This document shows, in pieces, positions 51,290 to 60,511 of a DNA stretch of 64,000 nucleotides. Within the stretch, counting starts at the first letter, position 1. The number at the start of each line of letters is the position of its first letter. The notes under the pieces are model-generated. The model searched no databases. It saw only the letters and a list, made by a program, of their open reading frames with translations, and was not told the origin of the DNA. This stretch comes from Nocardiopsis terrae. GTDB taxonomy: Bacteria > Actinomycetota > Actinomycetes > Streptosporangiales > Streptosporangiaceae. The position numbers and the translations under genes are program-made. The DNA is taken from NCBI RefSeq assembly GCF_014651695.1, contig NZ_BMXJ01000006.1:410741-474740 (forward strand), read 5' to 3'.

Positions 51290-52714
51290 CTAGATGTCGT
51301 AGTAGAGCTCGAACTCGCGCGGGTGCGGGCGCAGACGCAGGGAGTCGATCTCCTCGGTGCGCTTGAAGTCGATGTAGGTCTCGATCAGGTCCTTGGTGAA
51401 GACACCGCCCTCGAGCAGGAACTCGTGGTCGGCCTCCAGGGCCAGCAGGGCCTCGTCCAGGGACGCGGGAACCGTCTCGATGGCCGCGGCCTCGGCCGGG
51501 GGCAGCTCGTAGAGGTCCTTGTCGACCGGCTCCGGCGGCTCGATCTTGTTCTTGATGCCGTCCAGGCCCGCCATCAGCATGGCGGAGAAGGCCAGGTAGG
51601 GGTTGGCCGACGGGTCCGGCACGCGGAACTCGATGCGCTTGGCCTTGGGGTTGGAACCGGTGAGCGGCAGGCGGATGCAGGCCGAACGGTTCCGCTGGCT
51701 GTAGACCAGGTTGATCGGGGCCTCGTAGCCCGGCACCAGGCGGTGGAAGGAGTTCACCGTCGGGTTGGTGAAGGCCAGCAGCGCCGAGGCGTGCTTGAGC
51801 AGGCCGCCGATGTAGTGGCGGGCCGTGTCGGAGAGCTGGCCGTAACCGGACTCGTCGAAGAACAGCGGCGCGCCGTCCTTCCACAGGCTCTGGTGGCAGT
51901 GCATGCCGGAGCCGTTGTCGCCGAAGAGGGGCTTGGGCATGAACGTGGCGGTCTTGCCCGCCTCGTTGGCGACGTTCTTGACGATGTACTTGTACAGCTG
52001 CACCTTGTCGGCCTGGTGGAGCAGCGTGCCGAACTTGATGCCGATCTCGGCCTGGCCGGCGGTACCGACCTCGTGGTGCTGGAGCTCGACCTCGATGCCG
52101 GAGTCCATGAGGGTCTGCACCATGTCGGAGCGCAGGTCGCTGTAGTGGTCGACCGGCTCGACGGGGAAGTAGCCGCCCTTGAAGCGCGGACGGTAGCCGC
52201 GGTTGCCGCCCTCGATCGCGGAGCCGGTGTTCCAGGCGCCCTCGATGGAGTCGATCTCGTAGTAGCCGGTGTTCGCACGCGTCTCGAACTTGACGTCGTC
52301 GAAGATGTAGAACTCGGCCTCGGGGCCGAAGAAGGCGGTGTCGGCCACGCCCGAGCCCTTGAGGTAGGCCTCGGCCTTGCGGGCGACGTTACGCGGGTCG
52401 CGGCTGTAGGACTCCAGCGTGAGCGGGTCGTGGACGAAGAACGTCATGTTCAGCGTCTTGTGCTTGCGGAACGGGTCCAGGACGCCGGTGCTCAGGTCGG
52501 GGAGCAGCAGCATGTCCGACTCGTGGATGGCCTGGAAGCCGCGGATCGACGAGCCGTCGAACATCTGGCCGTCGGTGAACGTGGACTCGTCCACGTTCTG
52601 GACCGGGAGGGTAACGTGGTTGACGCCTCCGAACAGGTCCGTGAACCGGACGTCGAGGAACTTGACGTCCTCGTCTCGGATGTAGGCGAGAACCTCGTCG
52701 ACGCTGCTGAACAA
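51290..52714 (-). CDS. glnA: Glutamine synthetase type I (GSI-beta)
   Basis: 474 residues. The start is TTG 52714, with GGAGG eight bases upstream; no ATG or GTG fits the family N-terminus [19 protein letters not shown]. Main ammonia-assimilating enzyme, forming glutamine from glutamate, ammonia and ATP as a dodecamer. Blocks: [99 protein letters not shown], and the adenylylation loop [11 protein letters not shown] with the target Tyr. A GlnR box lies 113 bases upstream and glnE follows. Confidence 0.97.
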   Translation of the reverse strand: MFSSVDEVLAYIRDEDVKFLDVRFTDLFGGVNHVTLPVQNVDESTFTDGQMFDGSSIRGFQAIHESDMLLLPDLSTGVLDPFRKHKTLNMTFFVHDPLTLESYSRDPRNVARKAEAYLKGSGVADTAFFGPEAEFYIFDDVKFETRANTGYYEIDSIEGAWNTGSAIEGGNRGYRPRFKGGYFPVEPVDHYSDLRSDMVQTLMDSGIEVELQHHEVGTAGQAEIGIKFGTLLHQADKVQLYKYIVKNVANEAGKTATFMPKPLFGDNGSGMHCHQSLWKDGAPLFFDESGYGQLSDTARHYIGGLLKHASALLAFTNPTVNSFHRLVPGYEAPINLVYSQRNRSACIRLPLTGSNPKAKRIEFRVPDPSANPYLAFSAMLMAGLDGIKNKIEPPEPVDKDLYELPPAEAAAIETVPASLDEALLALEADHEFLLEGGVFTKDLIETYIDFKRTEEIDSLRLRPHPREFELYYDI

Positions 52715-52826
52715 AACGGAACCTCCGTGCAGGTGGCTGAGACGGTGGGTTCGTGATCCGCTCCATCGCGAACATGTCGAACCACACGCCGTCTCCCGGC
52801 TTCGCTATCGAAGCTAGGAGCGCGTG

Positions 52827-52864
52827 ATTTCCACGCCATGTCTCGATTGTTTCCTGCATGTTAC
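52827..52864 (-). promoter_or_regulatory. GlnR box of glnA
   Basis: On the minus strand: GTAAC-n6-GAAAC-n6-GACAT-n6-GAAAT (half sites at 52860-52864, 52849-52853, 52838-52842, 52827-52831). This is the a1-b1-a2-b2 arrangement, spacing 6-6-6, reported for GlnR in Streptomyces and relatives. It predicts nitrogen-limitation control of glnA. Confidence 0.9.
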
Positions 52865-53043
52865 GGAGCTGGGTGTTTTCGCAGACCAATGCTGCTGACC
52901 CGGTGATTCCGCCTGTTTGAGGGGCAAACCGGGGCGCATCCGCCGTCCGGAGTGACCGTGGACACGCAGGCCCCCGGCCCAGGTCACAGTGCTCGTACGG
53001 ACCCGCGCGCGGGGGGTCGTTCCGGGCCGATACCGTGAAAAGC

Positions 53044-53550
53044 ATGAGTGACGAGAGCCGGAGCGGTGCCTCCGCGGCCACCGAGGACGACTTCCGCTAC
53101 CGGGGCAACCGGCTCGGCCTGCCCGAGAGCGGTACCGGTTCGGTCCCCGGGGTCATCCGGCGCCTGGTCGGCCTCGCCCTGGACTGGGGTATCGCCGCGA
53201 TGCTGGTGTGGGTCGCCGTCAACCTCGGCCTGATCGGTCAGGAACTGGCCGCGGCCGCGGCCGCGGGCGGCGACGAGGAGGCCCTCGCCCTGAGCAACTT
53301 CACCGCCCTGTCCACCCTGGTGGTCTTCGCGGCGATGAACATCCTGCTGCTGACACTGTTCGGTACAACGATCGGACGGCGGATCGTCGGCGTGGGGATC
53401 GCGGCCACGGGGGAGCGCTCCTGGCCCTGGTTCGTGTCGATGACCGTGCGCACCGTCCTGTTGTGCCTGGTGATCCCGGCGGTGGTCTACGACCGTGACA
53501 CCCGGGGCCTGCACGACCGGGCCGCGGGCACCGTGGCGTCCCGCTACTGA
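53044..53550 (+). CDS. RDD family membrane protein
   Basis: 168 residues from ATG 53044. Polar N-terminus, then three to four helices (GVIRRLVGLALDWGIAAMLVW, FTALSTLVVFAAMNILLLTLF, VRTVLLCLVIPAVVYD) and the RDD signature: R-R-L-V ... D near helix 1, GRRIVGVGI, and DRDTRGLHDRAAGT at the end. Orthologue position between glnA and lipA matches Rv2219A. Function unknown. Confidence 0.88.
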   Translation: MSDESRSGASAATEDDFRYRGNRLGLPESGTGSVPGVIRRLVGLALDWGIAAMLVWVAVNLGLIGQELAAAAAAGGDEEALALSNFTALSTLVVFAAMNILLLTLFGTTIGRRIVGVGIAATGERSWPWFVSMTVRTVLLCLVIPAVVYDRDTRGLHDRAAGTVASRY

Positions 53551-53764
53551 GCGACCACCGACGGTTCGGTCGCCAGTCCCGCGCGCGCCGCGCGCGTGCG
53601 TACCCCGCGCAAGCTGCTGTTAGCATCCGTTCACGGCATTGTGCAGGGGACCGCGACCCTCGCAGGCGGCGTTCCCTCCCCGCCCGGGTGAGAGCACGCA
53701 CGGAACAGCCTCGGCCGCCCTGACCCCGCCACCCAAGGTCTCACCGCACCCTCCGAAGGTTCGC

Positions 53765-55195
53765 ATGGCTGGAAAACGCTCCGCCCCCCACACCTCCGGC
53801 GTCCTCAGCGTCGCCCGACTGTCCGCCGGACAGTGGATCGCCTGTGTGGTGACCGCTCTGGCCATCATCGCGAGCCTCGGCAGCTACGGCTGGTACCAGG
53901 GCCTGGTCGGCAACATCACGACGACCCAGGTCGACACCGACGCCTGGGACCGGCCGACGAGCGTCGAGGGGGTCATGAACCTCCTCATCATCGGCTCCGA
54001 CGTCCGCTCCGGTGAGAACGCCGAGTACGGGGAGGCCGAGGGGGCACGGCCCGACACGATGCTCATCGCGAGCATCGACGTGGACGACGGCGCGGCCACT
54101 CTGGTGAACCTGCCCCGCGACCTCATGGTCGACCTGCCCGGCTGCGAGGCGGTGGAGGGCTACCAGGGCATGAGCCCCCAGCAGGGCATGATCAACTCCG
54201 CGATGACCTTCGGCGGGGTGGGCTGCCAGTGGAACGCGGTCGAGCAGGTCACCGGTGTGCACCTGGACCACTTCGTCATGATGGACTTCACGGGCTTCAA
54301 GGACATGGTCGACGCCATCGGCGGTGTGGAGATGTGCGTCCCCGAGCCGATCGACGATCCCAAGGCGCACCTGGAGCTGGACGCCGGACTCCAGACCCTG
54401 GACGGTGAGGACTCGCTGGGCTTCGTGCGCTCCCGTTACGCCCAGGGCGACGGCAGCGACCTGTCGCGGATCGACCGCCAGCAGGAGTTCATGGGGGCCA
54501 TGCTGCGCGAGGTCCTCAGCAGCGAGGTCATGACCAGCCCCGTCACCGTCACGAACTTCCTCGGGGCCGTCACCGACTCGATCAGCACCGACGACGACCT
54601 GACCGTCGAGACCATGACGGACATCGCCATCTCCATGCGCGAGGTGGACCTGGAGCGGGTCCAGTTCGTCACGGTCCCCAACGGCGCCCACCCCGACGAC
54701 AACAACCGCATCATGATGAGCGAGCCCGCCGCCTCGGAGCTGTTCGAGGCGATCAACACGGGCGCGGACCTGGCTCCCGGATCCGGCGAGGACGGGGACG
54801 AGGAGTCCGACAGCGCGGAGGAGAGCCCGGTCGAGCCCTCCGACGTCTCGGTCGAGGTGCTGAACAACACCGGTATCGACGGCCTCGCCCTGGAGATCCA
54901 GTCGGTCCTCGTACAGGAGGGCTACGTGGTCACCGGGGTCGGCAACCCGGAACTGCGCGCCCCCGACGCCACCACGGTCTACCACGGGCCGGACGACGCG
55001 GCCGCGGCCGAACTGCTCGCCGGTTCCCTCACCAACGCCCGGACCGAGGAGGTCCAGGGCCTGGAACAGACCCTCGAACTGGTCGCCGGGTCCGACTGGA
55101 ACGGGTTCGGCGGCGACTCCTCCGAGACCGACCTGTCCATCACCGAGGACCTCGGCGGCGTCACCGCCGAGCCCGAGGAGAAGAGCGCCTGCTAG
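53765..55195 (+). CDS. LytR-CpsA-Psr family wall-polymer ligase (copy 1)
   Basis: 476 residues from ATG 53765. One N-terminal membrane helix (WIACVVTALAIIASLGSYGWY), then the LCP domain at about 70-300: LLIIGSDVRSGENAE, RPDTMLIASIDVDDGAATLVNLPRDLMVD in two blocks, GGVEMCVPEPIDDPKAHLELDAG, LGFVRSRYAQGDGSDLSRIDRQQEF, and a C-terminal LytR_C domain from about 360 (DVSVEVLNNTGIDGLALEI). LCP proteins attach lipid-linked glycopolymers to peptidoglycan outside the membrane; the Asp/Arg set (SDVR, PRD, RSR, DRQQ) is present. A paralogue lies 1.9 kb downstream. Confidence 0.92.
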   Translation: MAGKRSAPHTSGVLSVARLSAGQWIACVVTALAIIASLGSYGWYQGLVGNITTTQVDTDAWDRPTSVEGVMNLLIIGSDVRSGENAEYGEAEGARPDTMLIASIDVDDGAATLVNLPRDLMVDLPGCEAVEGYQGMSPQQGMINSAMTFGGVGCQWNAVEQVTGVHLDHFVMMDFTGFKDMVDAIGGVEMCVPEPIDDPKAHLELDAGLQTLDGEDSLGFVRSRYAQGDGSDLSRIDRQQEFMGAMLREVLSSEVMTSPVTVTNFLGAVTDSISTDDDLTVETMTDIAISMREVDLERVQFVTVPNGAHPDDNNRIMMSEPAASELFEAINTGADLAPGSGEDGDEESDSAEESPVEPSDVSVEVLNNTGIDGLALEIQSVLVQEGYVVTGVGNPELRAPDATTVYHGPDDAAAAELLAGSLTNARTEEVQGLEQTLELVAGSDWNGFGGDSSETDLSITEDLGGVTAEPEEKSAC

Positions 55196-55246
55196 GCCAT
55201 GACAGCCAGGGTGCGTTCGGCTGACCGTTCCGGTCCACCGGACGTT

Positions 55247-55283
55247 CCGGCGGGTCCCCGAGGGGCCCGCCGGTTTTTCTTTT
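55247..55283 (+). terminator. Intrinsic terminator after LCP copy 1
   Basis: CCGGCGGG (55247-55254) and CCCGCCGG (55266-55273) pair, with a further CCCC/GGGG inner stem and one bulged T, followed by TTTTTCTTTT. Textbook stem plus T-tract. Confidence 0.92.
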
Positions 55284-55514
55284 CCGCTGGTATCGGCGGG
55301 TTTTCCCGGGGGAGTGTTCGCCGTTGTCCCGGGCGAAGCCGTTCGCACGGGGGCGGTCCTGCTATGCTCGCCCGGTCCGAACCAGAATGGGATTCTTCTT
55401 CGTTCTGTGTGGATTTATTCTGCACGGACCACACCCCTTTCCGGAACGGACCGAGCCCTTTCCGGAGGGCTTCCCCCCTTCCCAGGATCACCCTCCCCCA
55501 GCGGAGATCCCACC

Positions 55515-56582
55515 GTGCGCAAACTTGCTCCAAGAACCAGGACACTGGCCACACTCGTCGTGGTGTGTGTCCTGGCGTCGGCGTGTGCCTTCGCGGCGAC
55601 CGTTCTCGTCCGCTCCCCGCAGCAGCGGGCAGCCGAGGCCTCACCCCCGCCGCCCAGCACCCTGACCGCCGCCGGTGCCGACGCCGAGCTGCGGGAGGAC
55701 GCACGGTCCCCGGTACCAGGCGCTGACGAGGAGATGGACGAGCTCTTCGCGCTGCCGATCCACGCCTACGTGTTCACCACCGTGGAGGAGACCACGCTCC
55801 GCAACGCCCACGAGATCCTCGTCGAGGAGTGCATGCGCGATCTCGGTTTCTCCTTCACCCGGGGCGAGCCGCAGGAGGTCGACCCGGTCTCGGTCGCGGC
55901 CTTCGGACCACACCACAACTACCCGGGGCGTTGGCACGTCGACGCCGAGTACGCCGCCGAGAACGGTTTCTCGCACCCGGAGGAGCTGTTGGCGCAGGAC
56001 GAGGACGCGGAGGTCGGGGGCCGTGATCCCCGCATCGGCCACCAGGGCAGCACCTACGACGCGGCAGAGGCGGCCCTGTGGGGTTTTCCCGAGGACACGG
56101 CGACCCCGTCGGGTGATCCCGTCCCGGAGTGGGGCTGCCATGGGCGGGCCGAGAGCGAGATCGACGAGGGCGTCCGGCACATCGGGGTGGAGCAGGCGAA
56201 GGCCGGTGAGGTCGCCGTCCCCATGGGACAGAACTCCGCGGCCACGGAGGTCTCGAACGACTCCCAGGTGGAGGCTGCGGCGGACCAGCGGGTGCTGGAC
56301 GCCGAGGGCGACTGGCGGGAGTGCATGGCCGACGCGGGGTACCCCGGTGAGGATCCGGACACGGTGGGTTCCGGCAAGGAGACCCGGGTGGCCACCGACG
56401 ACACCGAGGCGGCCGTGCGCAACGTGGAGTGCCGGGAGGAGTCGGACCTGACGCAGACCTACCTGGACGTGCTCGCACAGATCCAGGAGCGCGGCATCGC
56501 GGCGAACGAGGCGGCTCTGCGGGAACGGTCGGAGGAGCTGGAGCGGGCCCTGGAACGCGCGGTGGAACTCACCGGGGGATGA
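55515..56582 (+). CDS. Predicted lipoprotein of unknown function
   Basis: 355 residues from GTG 55515. The N-terminus RTLATLVVVCVLASACAFAAT contains a lipobox-like LASAC, so lipid anchoring is likely (a plain signal-anchor is the alternative). The mature part is acidic, with CMRDLGFSFTRGEP, LWGFPEDTATPSG, EWGCHGRAESEI, DWRECMADAGYPGED and NVECREESDLTQTY: paired cysteines in short C-M-x-D-x-G-(F/Y) motifs, a pattern found in a family of actinobacterial exported proteins with no known function. It sits between two LCP genes, with a terminator before it. Confidence 0.8.
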   Translation: MRKLAPRTRTLATLVVVCVLASACAFAATVLVRSPQQRAAEASPPPPSTLTAAGADAELREDARSPVPGADEEMDELFALPIHAYVFTTVEETTLRNAHEILVEECMRDLGFSFTRGEPQEVDPVSVAAFGPHHNYPGRWHVDAEYAAENGFSHPEELLAQDEDAEVGGRDPRIGHQGSTYDAAEAALWGFPEDTATPSGDPVPEWGCHGRAESEIDEGVRHIGVEQAKAGEVAVPMGQNSAATEVSNDSQVEAAADQRVLDAEGDWRECMADAGYPGEDPDTVGSGKETRVATDDTEAAVRNVECREESDLTQTYLDVLAQIQERGIAANEAALRERSEELERALERAVELTGG

Positions 56583-57054
56583 TCGGGCACGGGGCCGGCT
56601 CTGCCTTTCCCGAAAGGCACGGGGCGGGCGGCCTCCTCCTTTTCCGAAGCCTGGCGGCGTCGGCCCCGCGCTGCCTTTCGACGCCTTTGTGCTCCGAGGG
56701 AAGCCGGGGAATTTTCGGATTTCCCGCTGTGGGGCGGGTACGGCCCGGCGGGCGAAGGGAATTCCGCCCTGCCGGGTCCTTCTTCCTGCGCTTCGGACGC
56801 CGATCGTACTCGGGTCTCCCCGAACGGGGTTGCGACGTTCTGCTCGGGGCGGGTGCCGGGGTTCCCCTCGCCCCACAGCGCGAGCGGAGCCGTCGGCCGT
56901 CGTCTGACACGTCGTGACCGTTCCGGTAGCATCCGGGTGGTTACGTCCTAGTATCCGCGCGGTGGTCCCCTCCCGCCGCGGTGCTCCCCTCACGGGCGGA
57001 CACCCCTCTCGTGCCCCGTATCGGATCGCAGGTGCCCTCTTGGCCCCAAGAAAC
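56583..57054. other. 472-base spacer between lipoprotein and LCP copy 2
   Basis: No supported gene. TGCCTTTC (56602-56609), CC, GAAAGGCA (56612-56619) is a perfect 8-bp hairpin 19 bases after the lipoprotein stop and may end that transcript. Around 56700-56800 composition drops in GC, and 56935-56960 (GGTAGCATCC ... TAGTATCC) holds plausible -10 boxes for the LCP gene. Confidence 0.5.
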
Positions 57055-58461
57055 GTGTCTACGGCCGTCGACGCCGTCAGGATGACCCTCGGCAAGTGGG
57101 TGGCGTGCGGCATGACCGGCGTGGTCATCGCCGCGAGCCTGGTCGCCTACACCGGTTACCAGGACATCCTCGGTATCGAGACCGCCGAGGTCGATCCGGA
57201 CAGCTGGGGCGACCGCCCGGCCCAGGTCGAGGGGCTGCACAACATCCTGCTCCTGGGCACCGACAAGCGCACCGAGGAGAACGCCTCCTACAGCGAGGCC
57301 AACGGCATCCGCCCGGACGTCCTGATCCTGGCCAGCATCGACGCGGACGGGGGCGGTGTGACGATGGTCAACCTGCCCCGCGACACCATGGTCGACATCC
57401 CGCCGTGCGAGGCCGGCGAGGACAGCGAGGGCTGGAGCGGCGGGGTCGACCAGCTCAACCACGCGATGGCCTACGGCGGTATGGACTGCCAGGGGAAGAC
57501 GGTGGAGGCGATCACCGACATCCACCTGGACCACATCGTCATGGTGGACTTCGCGGGATTCCAGAACATCGTGAACACCCTCGGCGGCATCGAGATGTGC
57601 GTTCCGAAGCCGATCGACGACCCCAAGGCCGACCTGAAGCTGGACGCCGGAGAGCAGACGCTCAACGGCGAGCAGGCCCTGGGACTGGCCCGGTCCAGGG
57701 CCAGCACGGAGAACGGCAGCGACCTGGAGCGGATCGAGAACCAGCAGCGCATGATGGGCGCCATCCTGCGCGAGGTCACCAGTGGTGACGTCATGTCCAA
57801 GCCCAGCACCGTATACGGGTTCCTCGAGGCGGTCAGCGACAGCCTGGTGACCGACAGCAACTTCTCCACGGAGAAGATGGGCGAACTGGCCATCGCCATG
57901 CGCGAGGTCGACCTGAGTCGGATGAACATGGTCACCGTCCCTGTCGTGGAGTATCCGCCCAACGACAACAAGGTCCAGTTCAACGAGCCCGACGCGGGGG
58001 AGTTCTTCGCCGCGGTGTCCGCGGGCGAGCTGACCGGGGACGAGGAGGCCGAGGGGGAGTCCGAGGAGGCGGAGGAGAGCGTCGAACCCTCCGAGGTGTC
58101 CCTGCGGCTGCTCAACAACACCACCACGAACGGGTTGGGAGCCCAGGTCGGGCCGCTGCTGGAGGCCGAGGGCTTCGTCGTCACCGAGATCGCCAACCCC
58201 GGGGTGCGTACCCCCGACGCCACCACCGTCTACCACGGTCCCGACCGGGCGGAGCACGCCGAACTCCTCGCCTCAGCCCTGGACAACGCCCAGGTGGTCG
58301 AGGAGCCCTCCTTGGGCGAGGACCTCGAACTGGTCATGGGCCGGACCGACTGGGAGGGCCTGGCCGACGACGAGCCCCTGGACGCGGAGGACGGGGAGGC
58401 ACTGCTGGACGAGGTCGGGGCCACCTCGGCGGCGGAGGAGGACGAGGTCAGCTGCGGCTGA
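57055..58461 (+). CDS. LytR-CpsA-Psr family wall-polymer ligase (copy 2)
   Basis: 468 residues from GTG 57055; TTG 57040 and ATG 57082 are alternatives. Same architecture as copy 1: membrane helix (WVACGMTGVVIAASLVAYTGY), LCP domain (ILLLGTDKRTEENAS, VTMVNLPRDTMVDIPPCEAG, GGIEMCVPKPIDDPKADLKL, LGLARSRASTENGSDLERIENQQRMM in blocks) and LytR_C domain (EVSLRLLNNTTTNGLGAQVGP). The two proteins are close tandem-type paralogues with aligned cysteines. Probable role: transfer of wall glycopolymers; division of labour unknown. Confidence 0.92.
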   Translation: MSTAVDAVRMTLGKWVACGMTGVVIAASLVAYTGYQDILGIETAEVDPDSWGDRPAQVEGLHNILLLGTDKRTEENASYSEANGIRPDVLILASIDADGGGVTMVNLPRDTMVDIPPCEAGEDSEGWSGGVDQLNHAMAYGGMDCQGKTVEAITDIHLDHIVMVDFAGFQNIVNTLGGIEMCVPKPIDDPKADLKLDAGEQTLNGEQALGLARSRASTENGSDLERIENQQRMMGAILREVTSGDVMSKPSTVYGFLEAVSDSLVTDSNFSTEKMGELAIAMREVDLSRMNMVTVPVVEYPPNDNKVQFNEPDAGEFFAAVSAGELTGDEEAEGESEEAEESVEPSEVSLRLLNNTTTNGLGAQVGPLLEAEGFVVTEIANPGVRTPDATTVYHGPDRAEHAELLASALDNAQVVEEPSLGEDLELVMGRTDWEGLADDEPLDAEDGEALLDEVGATSAAEEDEVSCG

Positions 58462-58564
58462 GCTGAGGGCCCTTCCGGGGCGGCGGGTCCGTGGCGGACC
58501 GCCGCCCCGTTCGCGTTCCCGGGGGGGCGTCAGCCCGGGGCCTCCGAGAGGTGACAGCACAGGG

Positions 58565-58599
58565 CATATCGTTTATCGTTAATACCGAAAAACGATATG
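58565..58599. promoter_or_regulatory. Operator-like inverted and direct repeats before the DUF2975 gene
   Basis: CATATCGTTT (58565-58574) and AAACGATATG (58590-58599) are exact complements, and a third half site ATCGTT follows the first directly (58575-58580). AT-rich island with TTAATAC as possible -10, just upstream of the DUF2975-XRE pair. Likely site for the XRE protein. Confidence 0.65.
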
Positions 58600-58611
58600 T
58601 TGGAGTAGTCC

Positions 58612-59274
58612 ATGCCCCCACGCAAAGCGTTCCAGCGCCTCCTCCCGCGCTGGAGCCGTACCGACTCGGTGGTCGCGCAGGTCGTCCTGCTGCTCCTGAT
58701 GGCCGGGGTCACCGCGTCCCTCCTGTACGTCCTGGTGTGGATCACGCCCCTGTCTCCGGCGGGAGGGGGCGGCTGGATGAACCAGGCCACCGTGTACCAC
58801 CCCGACGGCGCCCCGGGCGGCGCCCCCGGGGTGGAGCCCGCGCGCGAGGACGTCACCGTCAGCGCTGCCGAGACCGTGGTGGTCACCTTCGACGACCCCA
58901 GCACCCGGGAACGCCTCCTCCTGGCCCTGCCGACCCTGGTCCGCCAGGTCACCAGCCTCGCCGTGGCCTTCCTGGTGCTGCGGATCGTCCAGAGCCTGAA
59001 GGCGGGGGACCCCTTCGTTCCGGCCAACGTCCGCCGCCTCTACGGCATCGCGTTCACCGTCATGGCCGCGGCTCTGGTGTGGACCGCCGTCGACGGGACC
59101 ACCGCGGCCGCGCTCCAGCGCGCGGCCCTTCCGGTCGAGGGCCACGTCCTCTTCGAGGTCCGGCTGGACTCCGGGGCCGTCAGCGGCCTCCTCGTCGGAT
59201 TCCTCCTGGCAGCGCTCGCCGAGGTCTTCCGGCGCGGCACCCGGATGCGCGACGACGTCGAGGGCCTGGTCTGA
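58612..59274 (+). CDS. DUF2975 family membrane protein
   Basis: 220 residues, ATG with TTGGAG upstream. Helices at about 20-45 (VVAQVVLLLLMAGVTASLLYV), 100-125 (VTSLAVAFLVLRIVQSL), 140-165 (YGIAFTVMAAALVWTAV) and 185-205 (VSGLLVGFLLAALAEVF). The LKAGDPFVPANVRRLYGIA block and the FRRGTRMRDDVEGLV tail are the DUF2975 hallmarks. The stop overlaps the ATG of the XRE gene (TGATG), the same pairing as B. subtilis YoaS-YozG. Function unknown. Confidence 0.9.
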   Translation: MPPRKAFQRLLPRWSRTDSVVAQVVLLLLMAGVTASLLYVLVWITPLSPAGGGGWMNQATVYHPDGAPGGAPGVEPAREDVTVSAAETVVVTFDDPSTRERLLLALPTLVRQVTSLAVAFLVLRIVQSLKAGDPFVPANVRRLYGIAFTVMAAALVWTAVDGTTAAALQRAALPVEGHVLFEVRLDSGAVSGLLVGFLLAALAEVFRRGTRMRDDVEGLV

Positions 59275-59513
59275 TGCCGCCGGAGGAGGCCACCGGGATC
59301 CGGGTCCACCTGGACGGGCTGCTGGCGGAGCGGGGGATGACCCTCACCGAACTCTCCGAACGGGTGGGGGTCACGGTGGTCAACCTCTCCGTGCTCAAGA
59401 ACGGCAGGGCCAAGGCGATCCGCTTCTCCACCCTGGCCGCGCTCTGCCGTGAACTGGACTGCCAGCCGGGCGACCTCATCAGCCACGAGCCGAGCCCCCG
59501 GGCCGGGCCCTGA
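59274..59513 (+). CDS. XRE/YozG-type helix-turn-helix regulator
   Basis: 79 residues. Single domain: RVHLDGLLAERGMTLTELSERVGVTVVNLSVLKNGRAKAIRFSTLAALCRELDCQPGDLI spans almost the whole protein (given here as one domain, residues 10-68, key residues LTELSERVG, LSVLKNGRAKAIRF). The N-(L/G)-R-A-K-A-I-R-F motif is diagnostic for the DUF2975-linked regulators. Translationally coupled to the membrane protein upstream. Confidence 0.9.
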   Translation: MPPEEATGIRVHLDGLLAERGMTLTELSERVGVTVVNLSVLKNGRAKAIRFSTLAALCRELDCQPGDLISHEPSPRAGP

Positions 59514-59531
59514 GAGAGCCCGCACACGCGA

Positions 59532-59564
59532 ACGGGGCCGTCACACCGGGTGTGACGGCCCCGT
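59532..59564. terminator. Bidirectional terminator between XRE and DUF4191 genes
   Basis: ACGGGGCCGTCACACC (59532-59547) mirrors GGTGTGACGGCCCCGT (59549-59564) around a single base, in practice a 14-bp stem with a 5-base loop. The flanking genes converge on it. Confidence 0.88.
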
Positions 59565-59580
59565 CGGGGAATCGGGGGGC

Positions 59581-60297
59581 TCAGCCTCCGGCCTTGTTGC
59601 CGCGCATTCCCTTGGGCAGCTTGGCGCCCTTGGGCATGGGGCCCTTGGGCATCTGCGTCGCGGCGGGCAGCGCCTTGAGCCGGTAGTTCAGCTCGGCGGT
59701 GTCGGACTTGTCCAGGTTGCGGGGAAGCTTGACCAGCGTCCGCTGCAGCTTGGAGACCGGGACCTGACCCTCGCCGTTGCCGACCTTGAAGTCGTAGATG
59801 GGGGTGTCCAGGGAGACGCGCGCCACGCGCTTCTTCTCCCCGGCGATCAGCCCCTTGAGGCGGCCGGGGTCGCCCTCGCCGACCAGGACGACACCGGGGC
59901 GGCCCACCACGCGGTGGACGACGTCCATCTGCTTGTTGGCGGCCACGCCGGGCTCGACCACCCAGTTGCCGCGCATGTTCTCCAGGATCGCCATGCCCGC
60001 GCCCAGCCGTCCGTCCAGCATCTTGTACTGGACCCGCTGGGCGGCACGGGTGAACATGATGAAACCGACCAGGAACGCGATCGGCAGACCGGTCAGCGGC
60101 CAGATGATCCAGGAGCCGGTCCAGATACCGATGCCGACGAAGGCGGCGAAGATCAGGACGGCGATGGTGATCGCGATCGGGATCGTGCGCGGGCTCTGTT
60201 GGTGCACGACCTTGGCGACCATGCCGATCTGCTTCAACCGGCCCGGCTGCTTCTCGCCACCCTTACCGGCGGTCGTGTTCTCGGACTTCTTCGCCAT
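59581..60297 (-). CDS. DUF4191 family membrane protein
   Basis: 238 residues. Lysine-rich start (MAKKSENTTAGKGGEK), two helices (ITIAVLIFAAFVGIGIWTG, IIWPLTGLPIAFLVGFIMF), then a soluble domain with YKMLDGRLGAGMAILENMRGNWVVEPGV in two blocks, RPGVVLVGEGDP and VPVSKLQRTLVKLPRNL. Orthologue position next to lipA matches Rv2219. Conserved across actinobacteria with no known function. Confidence 0.9.
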   Translation of the reverse strand: MAKKSENTTAGKGGEKQPGRLKQIGMVAKVVHQQSPRTIPIAITIAVLIFAAFVGIGIWTGSWIIWPLTGLPIAFLVGFIMFTRAAQRVQYKMLDGRLGAGMAILENMRGNWVVEPGVAANKQMDVVHRVVGRPGVVLVGEGDPGRLKGLIAGEKKRVARVSLDTPIYDFKVGNGEGQVPVSKLQRTLVKLPRNLDKSDTAELNYRLKALPAATQMPKGPMPKGAKLPKGMRGNKAGG

Positions 60298-60453
60298 CGT
60301 GCTTTCAGGCAGCGCACACCGAGCGGATCGGCGGGGAAGGAGCTCCCTGTGCTGCCTTGCCTCCTCTTCGCGGTCGACCTACGGTGTGGCGCCTTCCGGC
60401 GCCACGAGCTGGGCGCCTGGGACCACCAGGATATGTGTCCGGCCCCGAGATGC

Positions 60454-60481
60454 GGAACGGTGGCCCGCGGGCCACCGTTCC
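60454..60481 (-). terminator. 28-bp perfect palindrome after lipA
   Basis: GGAACGGTGGCCCG and its complement meet at the centre (60467/60468). Located 31 bases past the lipA stop; acts as hairpin terminator and separates lipA from DUF4191. Confidence 0.8.
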
Positions 60482-60511
60482 AGCTTGGTCACGACTCGGG
60501 TGATTCGGCCG

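Noticed and set aside
48017..52756. 1579-codon plus-strand frame
   Set aside because: It lies antisense to glnE and glnA, whose translations match known families; long antisense frames are expected at this GC content.
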